The notes: generated by a model not told the origin, from the letters alone. A DNA stretch of 34,118 nucleotides from Desulfomonile tiedjei (GCA_016218715.1 JACRDG010000123.1:1-34118), one strand, 5' to 3'; shown: positions 25,228 to 33,687, counted from the stretch's first letter. Numbers and translations are program-made.

Positions 25228-27444
25228 TCATTTGCACGCCAACAGGTCGAGCACCTTCATCTGACGCCTGAGAGTGTACCGGGAAATATTGAGTATACGA
25301 GCAGCCTTATCCTTGTTGCCCCCGCTCCGACGGAGCGCCTCCACCACAAAGTTGCGCCTGATCTCCTTGATGGTTTCCGGCAATGGCTCTTTCGGAGGAA
25401 AGCTCACAGTCCAAAATCGATCGCCTTCTGCGGGATCTCCCAGAAGCAGCACGTCAGGGTTGAGTTCCCCGTCCTTGGAGAGAATCAACCCGCGTTCCAG
25501 AACGTTCCTCAGCTCTCTTACGTTCCCAGGCCACGAGTAGGAACACAACCGTCCTATGGTCTCAGTGTCGATCTCAGGTAAAGACGCGAGCCTCAGCTCA
25601 CCAGCGATCTGCGAGACGAGCCTCTCCACCAGGATAGGAATGTCATCCGGTCTTTGTCGCAGGGATGGTACACGCAGGGTAAACACGCTAAGCCGGAAGA
25701 AGAGGTCCTTGCGGAAACGCCTTTCCGCAACCTCTCGCGCCAAATCGCGGTTTGTCGCGGCCATCAGGCGAGCGTCCGCCTTAATGAGTTCCCGGCCCCC
25801 CACCCGGCAAAAGGATCGGGTGTCCAGGAATGTGAGCAGCTTTACCTGAAGCGCCAGAGGGAGGTCGCCGACTTCGTTGAGCAGGAGCGTGCCGCCTTCT
25901 GCCAGCTCAAGGAAACCTCGGACACGTCCCCGTGCACCGGTGAATGCGCCCGCTTCGTGCCCGAAGAGTTCCGATTCCGCGAGTTCGGGCGCTACGGCTG
26001 CGCAGTTCAGGACAAAAAAGGGCCCATTGGAACGCCTCGATCGGTCGTGTATCCATCGGGCGATGTAATCTTTCCCACTGCCGCTTTCCCCCAGGAGCAG
26101 CACGAGGCTGTCCGTGCGTGCTACGGAGAGCGCGTCGCTCAGTGTCTTGCTCATTGCCGGGGAACGCCAATCCTCGTCAACCATCTTCAAGCGCTGCCGG
26201 GCCCTCTTACGCTCGGTGATGTTGCGAGAAATTCCGCACAGGCCGACAGTATTCCCAGCACTATTCCTGAGAGGTACTCGCACGTCGTGAAAGGTCAGGG
26301 TCTCGCCGTGGACGAGCCGGCTGTACTCTTCCTCGACTGACTCTCCAGTTAGGACGCGGGAATCAACTTTTTCCAGGTGCTCTGCGGCCTCCTGCCCAAA
26401 TATCTCCTCGTCAGTGAGCCCGACAAGCTCGGTAACCGGGCGCCCGAGAAGGTGCGCCATATCAGAGTTCACCAGGGTGTAGCGCAGTGATCGATCCTTG
26501 ACAAAAATACTGTCGCGGGCCGACTCGAAGATTGCCTGGAAGAGTTGGTGGCTCGCGTGAGCGTCGTCCTGTGCACGTTTTCGTTCAGCTATCTCCTCAA
26601 GGAGTAATCGGTTGGATTGCGCCAGTTCCTCCGTTCGTTGCTCGACACGAACTTCCAGTTGGTCGTGGGCAGCCTTGAGCAGGTCTTCCGCTCGTTTCCT
26701 TTCAGTGATATCCACTGCAACCGTCCTCGTCCCCACCACGACCCCATTGCTTCTGGTTATGGGGCCTGCATACGCGATCACGGGAAACGTGGTACCATCT
26801 TGCCGTTGAGCGGTGAATTCCAGACCCGCGAGCTTCTCACCGGACAGGACCTGCCCAATGCAATCGGCGACGCGTGGACGATCCTCGGGAACCACCACGT
26901 CGGTGAGACGGAATCCAGCAGCAGGCTGTTCAAGCGCGCAGCGGAAGGTTCGAAGGCCGTTCCGGTTGACGTAGGTGATATACCCCTCCGCGTCGGTCTC
27001 GAAGATGTTTTCAGGCAAGAGTTCCACCAGTTCGCGGTATCGGGTCTCGCTCTCCTGAAGGCGTCTTTCCATGCGGCTCCGGTACAGTGCCACCTCGATG
27101 GCAGTCCTCAGGCCTTCCTTCCTGTAGGGCTTGAGAATGTAGCTTAGCGGCTCTGACGCCTTGGCTCGCTCGAGAAACTGTTCCTCAGCGTGGGCTGTCA
27201 GATAGAGGACGGGCACGTTGAAACGGGAACGTATACGGTTTGCAGCGTCAATCCCGTCCGTTTCTCCCGACAGGACGATGTCCATGAGCACGAGGTCCGG
27301 ACTCACCTGTCCGACCACTTCGACAGCTTCATCCGCTGACGATGCGGTCGCAGGGACCTCGTAACCGAGTTGCGTAAGGACTTCCTGCAAGTGTGCCGCG
27401 ATAATGCTTTCGTCTTCGACAACGACGATTCTGGCCCTGTTCAT
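25228..27444 (-). CDS. sigma-54-dependent response regulator (REC-PAS-PAS-AAA+-Fis)
   Basis: 738 residues. The receiver (1-120) has Glu10/Asp11 and phospho-acceptor Asp55 (LVLMDIVLSG), with the Lys in ILKPYR. Two PAS domains follow (about 135-255 and 305-420), linked by a coiled coil. The AAA+ sigma-54 activation domain (about 430-660) has Walker A GESGSGKD, GAFTGA for sigma-54 contact, and the Walker B-like TLLLNEVGDL, where the usual Asp is Asn. I recall that variant from a deltaproteobacterial subfamily. The arginine-finger region FRKDLFFRL is present. A Fis-type helix-turn-helix closes the protein (NKDKAARILNISRYTLRRQMK). The start overlaps the kinase stop by four bases (ATGA). It probably activates the sigma-54 promoter of the pilus operon next door (inference). 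Confidence 0.92.
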   Translation of the reverse strand: MNRARIVVVEDESIIAAHLQEVLTQLGYEVPATASSADEAVEVVGQVSPDLVLMDIVLSGETDGIDAANRIRSRFNVPVLYLTAHAEEQFLERAKASEPLSYILKPYRKEGLRTAIEVALYRSRMERRLQESETRYRELVELLPENIFETDAEGYITYVNRNGLRTFRCALEQPAAGFRLTDVVVPEDRPRVADCIGQVLSGEKLAGLEFTAQRQDGTTFPVIAYAGPITRSNGVVVGTRTVAVDITERKRAEDLLKAAHDQLEVRVEQRTEELAQSNRLLLEEIAERKRAQDDAHASHQLFQAIFESARDSIFVKDRSLRYTLVNSDMAHLLGRPVTELVGLTDEEIFGQEAAEHLEKVDSRVLTGESVEEEYSRLVHGETLTFHDVRVPLRNSAGNTVGLCGISRNITERKRARQRLKMVDEDWRSPAMSKTLSDALSVARTDSLVLLLGESGSGKDYIARWIHDRSRRSNGPFFVLNCAAVAPELAESELFGHEAGAFTGARGRVRGFLELAEGGTLLLNEVGDLPLALQVKLLTFLDTRSFCRVGGRELIKADARLMAATNRDLAREVAERRFRKDLFFRLSVFTLRVPSLRQRPDDIPILVERLVSQIAGELRLASLPEIDTETIGRLCSYSWPGNVRELRNVLERGLILSKDGELNPDVLLLGDPAEGDRFWTVSFPPKEPLPETIKEIRRNFVVEALRRSGGNKDKAARILNISRYTLRRQMKVLDLLACK

Positions 27445-28673
27445 AGTCCTTCCTGCCTCTTTCCCGCCGTGATGTCTCGAAATCTGATCCTTGCATACAT
27501 TCCCGACTCACCGTCCATTTCCATCTCACCCCGGAGCTGCTTGGTAAGCGCTTCGACCAACCGCAGGCCGAATGAGCGACCACCCGCGCGTGTCATCGCA
27601 GGCTGCTTGCCCGAACTCCGGCTCATCACCAGCAATTCGAAACAATCGTCTCCAAGGGAACGCAGCGACATGTCGACCGCTCCTGCTGTTCCTTCGGGGA
27701 AGGCCTCATTCAGGAGGCTGGAAACCAATTCGTGTATCATCAAGCCAAACGGAACTGCCGTCTCGATGGCGAAAGAAACCCTCTCAATCGAGAGCCTCTT
27801 TTCAATCGGAGCCGCCTTGGGGCCGTAAGAATGAAAGAGGCCCTCGACGAGCTCCTCGACATAGTCATGCACGTCGATCCGGGCAAGGCTCTCCGAACGG
27901 TACAGCATTTCATGAACGATGGCGATGGACCATATTCGGTCCTGCATCTCCTTGAGGATTTCCAAAAAGCTTTCGTCCTCCACATATGCCGATTGGAGAT
28001 CGAGTAAGCTCGTGATGACTTGGAGATTGTTCTTCACACGATGGTGAATTCTCTTCAGCAGGATCTCCTTCTCGTTCACGGATTCCTGCAGCTTCTTTTC
28101 GGCCTTGCTGCGTTCCGTGACATCGTGCAGAACGCCGATTCCACCGGAGACGGACCCGTCACACTCGAAGAGGGGCGCAAAATCGACCGCCAGCGTGCGA
28201 ACATCCGTTTGGTGCGGGGCAGCACAAGGCCATTCTCGCCGGTCTTTCTTTCCGGATAATACGGCCTGAATGGCCTGCGCAACGTGAGGGACCTGAATGG
28301 TATCAGCCAGCCTCTTACCAACGACTTGGTCCTCTCGGAGACAAAGCAGTCGCAACAGGTGTTCGTTCACCGCTGTCGCAGTGCCGGCCGCGTCAAAATG
28401 AACGATGGCGACCGGAGAGCCTTCGAAGATGGCACGGTACGTTGTTTCCGATACGAGCAACTTAGGGTACTCCGTGTTCCGAGTCTTGTGGCCGGAGGCG
28501 AAGGTCCAGCCCACCGAGGACAACCCCGCGGCCAGGAGATTGCGAGGAACGAGGCTCTCTACTATCGTCAGGTGGAAGGCCTCCTGATCGAAGTCTTCGC
28601 CGTGCAAGCCAGGTGACCCGTGGTACGAAGCCGACGGTGACAAGAGAATCAACACCGTTACGGAAAGAAGCAC
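27441..28673 (-). CDS. PAS/HisKA_2-type histidine kinase with degraded ATP-binding site
   Basis: 410 residues from a GTG without a clear ribosome site; the start is uncertain. A short hydrophobic N-terminus (residues 1-15) may be an anchor. A PAS domain (about 75-190) ends in VLHDVTERSKAE. The HisKA_2 dimerisation box LLKRIHHRVKNNLQVITSLL is intact with His211. In the ATPase part the N box reads HELVSSLLNEAF (usual NELVSNALKHAF), so the Mg-binding Asn is Ser319. The G1 motif DNGVGLP is replaced by SRSSGKQP (351-358). The later GLRLVEALTKQLRGEM is kept. It could be a pseudokinase that accepts phosphate or acts by binding, or a kinase with unusual nucleotide binding. It forms a two-gene operon with the sigma-54 regulator. 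Confidence 0.85.
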   Translation of the reverse strand: MLLSVTVLILLSPSASYHGSPGLHGEDFDQEAFHLTIVESLVPRNLLAAGLSSVGWTFASGHKTRNTEYPKLLVSETTYRAIFEGSPVAIVHFDAAGTATAVNEHLLRLLCLREDQVVGKRLADTIQVPHVAQAIQAVLSGKKDRREWPCAAPHQTDVRTLAVDFAPLFECDGSVSGGIGVLHDVTERSKAEKKLQESVNEKEILLKRIHHRVKNNLQVITSLLDLQSAYVEDESFLEILKEMQDRIWSIAIVHEMLYRSESLARIDVHDYVEELVEGLFHSYGPKAAPIEKRLSIERVSFAIETAVPFGLMIHELVSSLLNEAFPEGTAGAVDMSLRSLGDDCFELLVMSRSSGKQPAMTRAGGRSFGLRLVEALTKQLRGEMEMDGESGMYARIRFRDITAGKRQEGL

Positions 28674-29040
28674 GGGTCGAGCATTCGATTTTCATGACGA
28701 CCACAGAGCCGCCGCCGCACGGCTTTGGATTCCGGAGCTGCCCTGCAGGGGGCAAGATCATCCCCGTGCCCGGACGCGCTCCAATTAGGAACACCGCTGG
28801 TGAAACAATCCCTAAATCTAATCATAGCCTGTGAGAGGCGATTCGTCCACCTCCGTTGAAGCAGCAACTCCATCTCGTGGCCGCCTACCCAAAGACAGCT
28901 CGGCAGTATCGAGCCGACGGAAAAGGCGAAGCAATACTGAGCAGCAGTCCTGCTCCGAGATGCTGCAAGTCTCCCGCGTTCACCTGGAAATCGATCTCTC
29001 CGATCTTTCAGATCAGCCTGCCTCCGCTAGACCCGATCCA
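28674..29040. other. gene-free stretch upstream of the two-component operon
   Basis: 367 bp. It should hold the promoter for the kinase/regulator pair, but I see no convincing sigma-70 or sigma-54 boxes. Short frames here have no protein-like composition. It also covers the region just beyond the early stop of the deoxyribosyltransferase-like gene. Confidence 0.4.
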
Positions 29041-29457
29041 TTACAGGACCTGCAGATTGAAATGCTTTCCGTCGAATACTCCGCAGTCCCTGAAATCGGT
29101 TCGTAGGCCGTAGCACTTCTTGCCCAGGGCGGCTGCGAATCCAATTTCACTGACGGTACCTGAGTCCAACTCTGCCCCGTCGAGGACGCCCAGGACGATG
29201 TCACAGGAGCGGATCATCTCCTCGTTCGCCTTTCCGATTTGCGCGGCAATCGTCTTGAACGCGGTAACACGGTCAGGCCAATCCTGAATAGCGCTCGCTT
29301 CCGCGATATCGGGACCGAACGGCCCTTCCCAAGGGTCCAAGACCTTGCACCGCATATCATGCAGTCGCTGTTTGATTCGGTCCCTGTAGGACTTCCATTC
29401 CCGGGAGAAGCCGAGAGGAGATGCCAAATAGACCGTGAACGTACTCATTCCCGACAC
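29041..29457 (-). CDS. nucleoside 2-deoxyribosyltransferase-like protein, short
   Basis: 138 residues from a GTG (an ATG at 29448 is equally possible). It has the family's first strand, VYLASPLGFS. It also has the conserved stretch around the catalytic Glu: MIRSCDIVLGVLDGAELDSGTVSE, then IGFAAALGKKCYGLRTDFR; Glu104 is the likely nucleophile. Such proteins cleave or transfer the base of (deoxy)nucleosides, and many serve in salvage. The product stops at FNLQVL, where relatives I recall continue through an NLxxE(Y/F) segment that helps shape the active site. It may therefore be C-terminally truncated. No neighbouring gene points to a pathway. Confidence 0.65.
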   Translation of the reverse strand: MSGMSTFTVYLASPLGFSREWKSYRDRIKQRLHDMRCKVLDPWEGPFGPDIAEASAIQDWPDRVTAFKTIAAQIGKANEEMIRSCDIVLGVLDGAELDSGTVSEIGFAAALGKKCYGLRTDFRDCGVFDGKHFNLQVL

Positions 29458-29549
29458 ACAGAGGCCAATCTTGTTTGCAGGACCCTTCCAGCGAGTGGCT
29501 CTGCAGAATTCGATGACGGCAGCCCTGAACCCCGTGACTCAGAACCTTT

Positions 29550-29855
29550 TCACTCACCGTCCCGAGATATGATATCTTCCTTTGGAACTGGGAAGACGAA
29601 AATCTTCTGACTTGTATCCACGACAACGGCCTTCCCGTCCGTAGTCAGCAGCTCTTCCAGGGTCAACGTCTCACCCTCTATGTAGTCCTGAACGTCCGAC
29701 AGAGCCATCAGATACGTGTCCAGCACGACCTTGGAGACCTCTTCGGGTGTGTAGGTCTTGATCTCCGGGTTGGTGAGGATGGTCATGGGAACAGGCTGGC
29801 TAAAGACGGAGCGTAAAACCCTTCTCAGCCTCGCAAGCACAACGTCCTTCTTCAT
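29550..29855 (-). CDS. hypothetical protein, coupled to a decayed gene
   Basis: 101 residues from the ATG at 29855 (MKKDVVLARLRR), chosen because AGGAG lies in the upstream sequence about five bases before it. The frame also extends nine codons further up. No family recognised. It starts with a basic helix, followed by NPEIKTYTPEEVSKVVLDTY and a beta-like region (GKAVVVDTSQKIFVFPV). The start lies nine bases after the stop of the frameshifted gene, so the two formed one operon. Confidence 0.5.
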   Translation of the reverse strand: MKKDVVLARLRRVLRSVFSQPVPMTILTNPEIKTYTPEEVSKVVLDTYLMALSDVQDYIEGETLTLEELLTTDGKAVVVDTSQKIFVFPVPKEDIISRDGE

Positions 29856-29863
29856 CGCATCTC

Positions 29864-30216
29864 CTATTCTGGGTCTTGCCATTCTACTCGGAAGGTCTCA
29901 CGGGCAGTGTATCCGCACACCGTTATGATGCGCTTGTCCTCGGAGAAGAATTTCCGCTTGTAGTCGAGCATTCTCTGGAGGATCACGTCCCAATCCTCCC
30001 TGATGATTTCCTTCTTGATTGTGGCCGCGAGAGAGGGAATTGGGTCAGTTGCTGCCGATACCGATCTTCCAGGTAGTCCGGCGATTGGGTGTCCCTATTC
30101 CACGCAACGTGGGCTAGATATACCAGCGCGTGCATCACGTCCGAATGGAAATACTTCCCATGCCGGAGGCCCTGCGTTGCGATCTCTATGAGGATTTCCG
30201 AAAGCTTGCGGGTCAT
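29864..30216 (-). pseudogene. frameshifted small gene (about 117 codons)
   Basis: Frame 1 runs from the ATG at 30216 (MTRKLSEILIEIATQGLRHG..., DVMHALVYLAHVAWNRDT) to about 30030, then continues as an unlikely basic tail to a stop at 29983. A shifted frame takes over at the same place with protein-like sequence (AATIKKEIIREDWDVIL, RMLDYKRKFFSEDKRIITV, ARETFRVEW) and ends with TAG at 29864-29866. A one-base change near CCCTCTCTCG (about 30030) would restore a single gene. No slippery heptamer is visible, so decay or a sequence error is more likely than programmed frameshifting. A short GTG frame (30213-30338) overlaps the ATG by four bases. Function unknown. Confidence 0.6.
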
Positions 30217-30638
30217 CCTTGCTCTCCCTGTGTCTCCTCAAGGATCGGAACCGTGTTGTCCTGCTCCGTTGCCGGTGATTGGGAGCAGGTCCTCTCCGAT
30301 CCCAGGAGCCGCTCCCCCTTCCGAACCCCGGCAGTCACCGGCTACCTTCGGGACATCGACTTAAGGGGAGGCCGTGGCTTATCTTGTCGCAATGCGCCAG
30401 CCGGTCCTCATGTGCCGAAGCGCCCAAGTTAGCAGACGACTGAGCGGCTCTCAAGCTATTTGAGGCTGGTCAGGAGATCGGGGACTTCTTCGGCGTGCTG
30501 ACCGTCGCCGGTGACAGGGCAGTGGACAAAGCACCTCCATGATTGATCCCCCGATGGTCAAGGCCCAACAACCGTATTGCTGACCTTGTCACACCGAGAT
30601 ACAGTCCGCTCCGAATCCACTCAGCAAGGAAATAGAGC
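30217..30638. other. gene-poor stretch
   Basis: 422 bp between a minus-strand decayed gene and a plus-strand decayed gene. The only candidate is a 41-codon minus-strand frame (30213-30338, GTG start) whose stop overlaps the next ATG; its composition is not convincing. I see no clear promoter. Confidence 0.4.
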
Positions 30639-31052
30639 ATGGCAAAACGTCGCAAGGTCTGGATGTACTGACCGCCCAAACCTAAGAAGCCACGGGTCCC
30701 CGATGGGTTGAAGGCCGAAGTGTCCGCCAAGTCCCAGAAACTGATCGACGAACATCTCAAACCCACACACCTAAAGCCGCCACCCAAGAATCCTGACTTC
30801 AACTACGCTACCGAACTCTTCACCCGTTGGTATCAGAGCTATTTCTACTTCTGCGCCGTTTACGCGTGTCCTCATCGAGATGCCATCTCCCCAACGTTCG
30901 AGAGTCGTTTCGCCCGCATGGGGTACGAGGGAGATGGTAAATTCAACCTGGCGTACATGCGTCACACCGGTTAATGGAATGTGATCGACTACGGCCTCTC
31001 CGTGGACGAATGCCTGACCGCCATCCGAGACGAGCCTCATTTCTTGCCCTAG
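30639..31052 (+). pseudogene. small gene with two in-frame nonsense codons
   Basis: From the ATG at 30639 (AAGGA eight bases upstream) one frame stays protein-like for 137 codons. It is broken by TGA at 30669-30671 after MAKRRKVWMY and by TAA at 30972-30974 after MRHTG, and ends at TAG 31050-31052. The middle part (FNYATELFTRWYQSYFYFCAVY, AISPTFESRFARMGY) and the tail after the second stop (LSVDECLTAIRDEPHF) belong together; from memory, relatives read through both points, with Gln at the second (CAA to TAA). No frameshift is needed. The product of an intact copy is uncharacterised. A shorter protein could start at a TTG at 30708, but it would lack both ends. Confidence 0.65.
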
Positions 31053-31124
31053 AGAACGGATGCTGGGCACGATCAGGTTGAGGCAGTCTCACTATCGGTG
31101 CGAAAAGAAGATAGGACAACAAAG

Positions 31125-31676
31125 ATGGCTACACGGAAGCAGCATAGCCCGGTTTGGTCAGACGTGAAGCGTAAGATTGTCAGCCTGGACCAGAAGCAAC
31201 TCGTCCAGTTGGTTGGAGACCTTTATCGGCTATCCAAGGAAAATCGAGAGTTTCTCCATACTCGATTCGAGGCTGGGGACGACCCACTTGCCCCGTACAA
31301 GAAAACCATACGGGAGTCCATGTATCCAGACGTTTACAAAAACAAGCCCATTCAGATTTCAAAAGCCAAAGACGCTATCAGGCGTTATTCTAAGGCGGTG
31401 GGGGACCCGCTCGGTGAGGCCGAGTTGATGACACTCTTCGTGGAATGTGGGAACAGCTTTACCGTAGAATTTGGTGACATAGATGAGGGATTCTACAGCG
31501 CTCTGAATTTCATGTACAAGCGGACCATTGAGAAAATGTTGAGCCTTCCAGTTGAGCAGCGCTCTGACTTCAGGAATCGTCTGGAAGAAATCATGACCTC
31601 CTCCAGCAACATTGGGTGGGGCTACCACGACGAACTCCTCCACGACTTCTACGAGGCATTCCCGGAGGAAGAATAG
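31125..31676 (+). CDS. DUF6155-like protein
   Basis: 183 residues from the ATG at 31125 (AGGA upstream); a GTG at 31098 in the same frame has a poorly placed ribosome site. Largely helical. It begins with a segment LDQKQLVQLVGDLYRLSKENREFLHTRF and includes ISKAKDAIRRYSK, the conserved-looking VECGNSFTVEFGDIDEGFYSAL and the ending NIGWGYHDELLHDFYEAF. The pattern fits my memory of DUF6155, a family without assigned function. It is one of the few intact genes in this decaying stretch. Confidence 0.7.
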   Translation: MATRKQHSPVWSDVKRKIVSLDQKQLVQLVGDLYRLSKENREFLHTRFEAGDDPLAPYKKTIRESMYPDVYKNKPIQISKAKDAIRRYSKAVGDPLGEAELMTLFVECGNSFTVEFGDIDEGFYSALNFMYKRTIEKMLSLPVEQRSDFRNRLEEIMTSSSNIGWGYHDELLHDFYEAFPEEE

Positions 31677-32409
31677 CACGGACATGATCTTCTGAAGCGA
31701 GCTACAAAGCCAGTATTGTTGGCTATATAGGCCACCATTAGGCTATAGCGCCCCAAATGTTCGAAAAACGACCATGTCTTAGCTTAGCCCGACAAGGAAC
31801 GTCTCTCAGAATCGTTCTCAGGTGCCTTTTCGAACGAATCTCGTGGACGAGCCGGTCGAGTTTGCGGAGCAGAACCGGGCCATGTGTCCAGGCCGGGTAC
31901 CGCTGTGGCTCAGATCATCTCCTGTTTGCGGTTCCTGAGGCTACCTTTTCGTTCCACTGAGTCTGATGCGAATCCATGAGGTCTACCTCCTCAATCCAGG
32001 CTGTACTAATGCGAAATTATTCAGCGATCTCCCGAATGCCGGTCTTTTTGGACCAAGAACTAGCTGTCCGATGGATTTCGACCACCGGTTCGGATCCGCC
32101 GCGCTTCTGAAAATGGTCCGACCACCCTGATTTCCACATTTATGCCGGATCATCGGCTCTTTTCGGAGAATTTCACCGTACCACGCCCTTTTCTCCCCAG
32201 TCAACGGCAATATCGAGCGTGGGCCTTCACTCAAAAAGGATGGCAACCCCTCTCTCAAGACAAAATTTGACCTGTTTCGCTCCGGTCGCAATCCGCACGA
32301 TGAGACCAAGGCTCGGTTGCGTGTGCGAGGTTTGAATATCACTTGTGCTCAGGCCAAGACCATCACGGCGGGCGCTACCGATTTGGTTGTGGTCGTTGCC
32401 CCGTTTCCT
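31677..32409. other. long gene-free stretch with repeat copy 1 and possible insertion-sequence debris
   Basis: 733 bp. It contains the first copy of a 24-bp exact repeat (31750-31773). On the minus strand it has two spaced GGTGGTCG(G/A)A words (complements of 32117-32126 and 32077-32086) in a setting like the non-coding ends of IS21-type elements. I cannot confirm an element. The longest frame here (minus, 31983-32342) has no protein-like features. Confidence 0.35.
31750..31773. repeat. 24-bp repeat, copy 1
   Basis: 24 bases identical to 33517-33540 (begins GCCCCAAATGTTCG, ends AAAACGACC). Similarity fades over the next 70 bases (for example AGAATCG(T/C)TCTCAGGT is shared). Both copies lie in non-coding DNA in the same orientation, about 1.77 kb apart. 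Confidence 0.7.
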
Positions 32410-32901
32410 TTATTGTTTTGCCGCACTCAGAGCGTCCTGGAGTTTGGCTTCATCGTCGTGCGAGAGAGAAGTCTTGAGAACCTTTCCTCCCGTTCCCTTG
32501 AGTTCTTCGAGCACTTTGTCCGGCGTTGCGCGCCTGACCAGGATGAACAGTGCCGAATTCCCCGGCTGCATGGTCCCAGCCAACTCCTTCATGAAGTTGT
32601 CGTTGATGCCCACGTCGGTCAGGGCTCCGGATACTGCCCCGGCCGAGGCTCCCACGGCCAAACCCAGAAGCGGATTAAGAAAAATGAGTCCAATAAGGGC
32701 TCCCCAAAAGCCTCCACCAGCCGCTCCCGCAGCAGTAAGATTCAACGCTTGATGCAGCTTGACTTTTCCCTTGTCATCCTTTACCGCTACTACTGCGTCT
32801 TCAAGGTCGATGAGGTATTCCTTCTGCATTTTCCACAGCATGAGACGGACCTCTTCCGCCTTGAATTGATCCTCGTAGCCTATGACCACTAAATTGCTCA
32901 T
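32410..32901 (-). CDS. DUF1269 family membrane protein
   Basis: 163 residues from the ATG at 32901 (MSNLVVIGYEDQFKAEE), with AGGAGG nine bases upstream. The N-terminal ferredoxin-like part (VIGYEDQFKAEEVRLML, DLEDAVVAVKDDKGKVKL) is followed by a Gly/Ala-rich membrane hairpin (about 63-100, AAGGGFWGALIGLIFLNPLLGLAV). A C-terminal cytoplasmic part (NSALFILVRRATPDKVLEELKGTGGKVLKTSLS) follows. This is the full layout of DUF1269, a family often tied to stress or envelope conditions but without proven function. No neighbour on the same strand. Confidence 0.82.
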   Translation of the reverse strand: MSNLVVIGYEDQFKAEEVRLMLWKMQKEYLIDLEDAVVAVKDDKGKVKLHQALNLTAAGAAGGGFWGALIGLIFLNPLLGLAVGASAGAVSGALTDVGINDNFMKELAGTMQPGNSALFILVRRATPDKVLEELKGTGGKVLKTSLSHDDEAKLQDALSAAKQ

Positions 32902-33687
32902 TGATCCTTTCCTCCTTTTCCAATCCAAAGTTATCCAGCGGAGTCAATCTCTCGCTGCCTTCCCAGGTCGTGCATCAATCTTGGACTAGTCTGCGTTACG
33001 CCAAGACCAGCGTAGCAGTGCGTTAGGCTGCTACCAGTGGGACAGAAAGAGAAATCCGTTACTGAGGACGGGTTATCCCTGTGTCTATAGGATACTGCTT
33101 CGAGGCCGGCACACGCAACAGTAATCTGCGGGCCTGTGCGTGGCCGAAGTAAACGGTCAGCTACGAACGAAAAACGGAGCCGAATCTAATCAGCTCCGCA
33201 TAATGAGTTAAGAAACTCATCGTGGCTACGACAGGGGTTCCCGTCGTATGTTTTCTTCCATCACTATGTTTTGAAGCCGCTGGTTTCTTCTGCCATAAAG
33301 CTCCTTTCGTTGGTCGGAAAAAACACCATCGAACCACGTCGAATAACAACTGGATCTATTTTTGCCGACGCAACTTTTGGAGTCAATGAATTTCTTGATA
33401 GGGGGTGCCTTTCTCCAGACCATCAATCCCCGAATGGCCCATCCGAAATCCCCGAACCTCCGGAAACGTCGTAACCTATTGAAATCATGCTGCCAGATCC
33501 AGTCTTTCCCTCGCATGCCCCAAATGTTCGAAAAACGACCTACCCTCAGCATACCCATGACGAGAAGATCGCGGAGAATCGCTCTCAGGTCCCTTATAAT
33601 CGATTTCTCACCGGTACCGGCCGATTTCCTTTAGCCGTGAATCCTCACCCCTCAGTGTGGTAGACTTCCACTCTACCGGAGGAATCC
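32902..33687. other. long gene-free stretch with repeat copy 2
   Basis: 786 bp. It holds the promoter region of the DUF1269 gene, the second repeat copy (33517-33540) and no convincing gene. Competing frames on both strands at 33226-33634 have no motif or good ribosome site. One short minus-strand frame ending near 33250 reads like protein (IDPVVIRRGSMVFFPTN) but lacks a start I can defend. Confidence 0.35.
33517..33540. repeat. 24-bp repeat, copy 2
   Basis: Exact match to 31750-31773, followed by about 70 bases of weaker similarity. Translated in one frame, both copies give FEKRP(C/T)LS, then a diverged Arg-rich stretch, so they may be remnants of a once-coding repeated sequence. Confidence 0.7.

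Noticed and set aside
30010-30040. Programmed -1 frameshifting in the small gene at 29864-30216.
   Set aside because: The junction has no X-XXY-YYZ slippery heptamer and no stem-loop was evident just after it; an indel is simpler.
30213-30338. 41-codon minus-strand frame with GTG start and four-base overlap with the frameshifted gene.
   Set aside because: The overlap is suggestive, but composition and length give no support and the downstream gene is itself decayed.
31983-32342. 119-codon minus-strand frame in the right-hand gene-free region.
   Set aside because: Arg/Ser/Pro-rich without hydrophobic pattern; it covers possible insertion-sequence end DNA.
33226-33634. Overlapping frames of 90-110 codons on both strands around repeat copy 2.
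   Set aside because: Neither has a motif or a well-placed ribosome site, and both run through the non-coding repeat.
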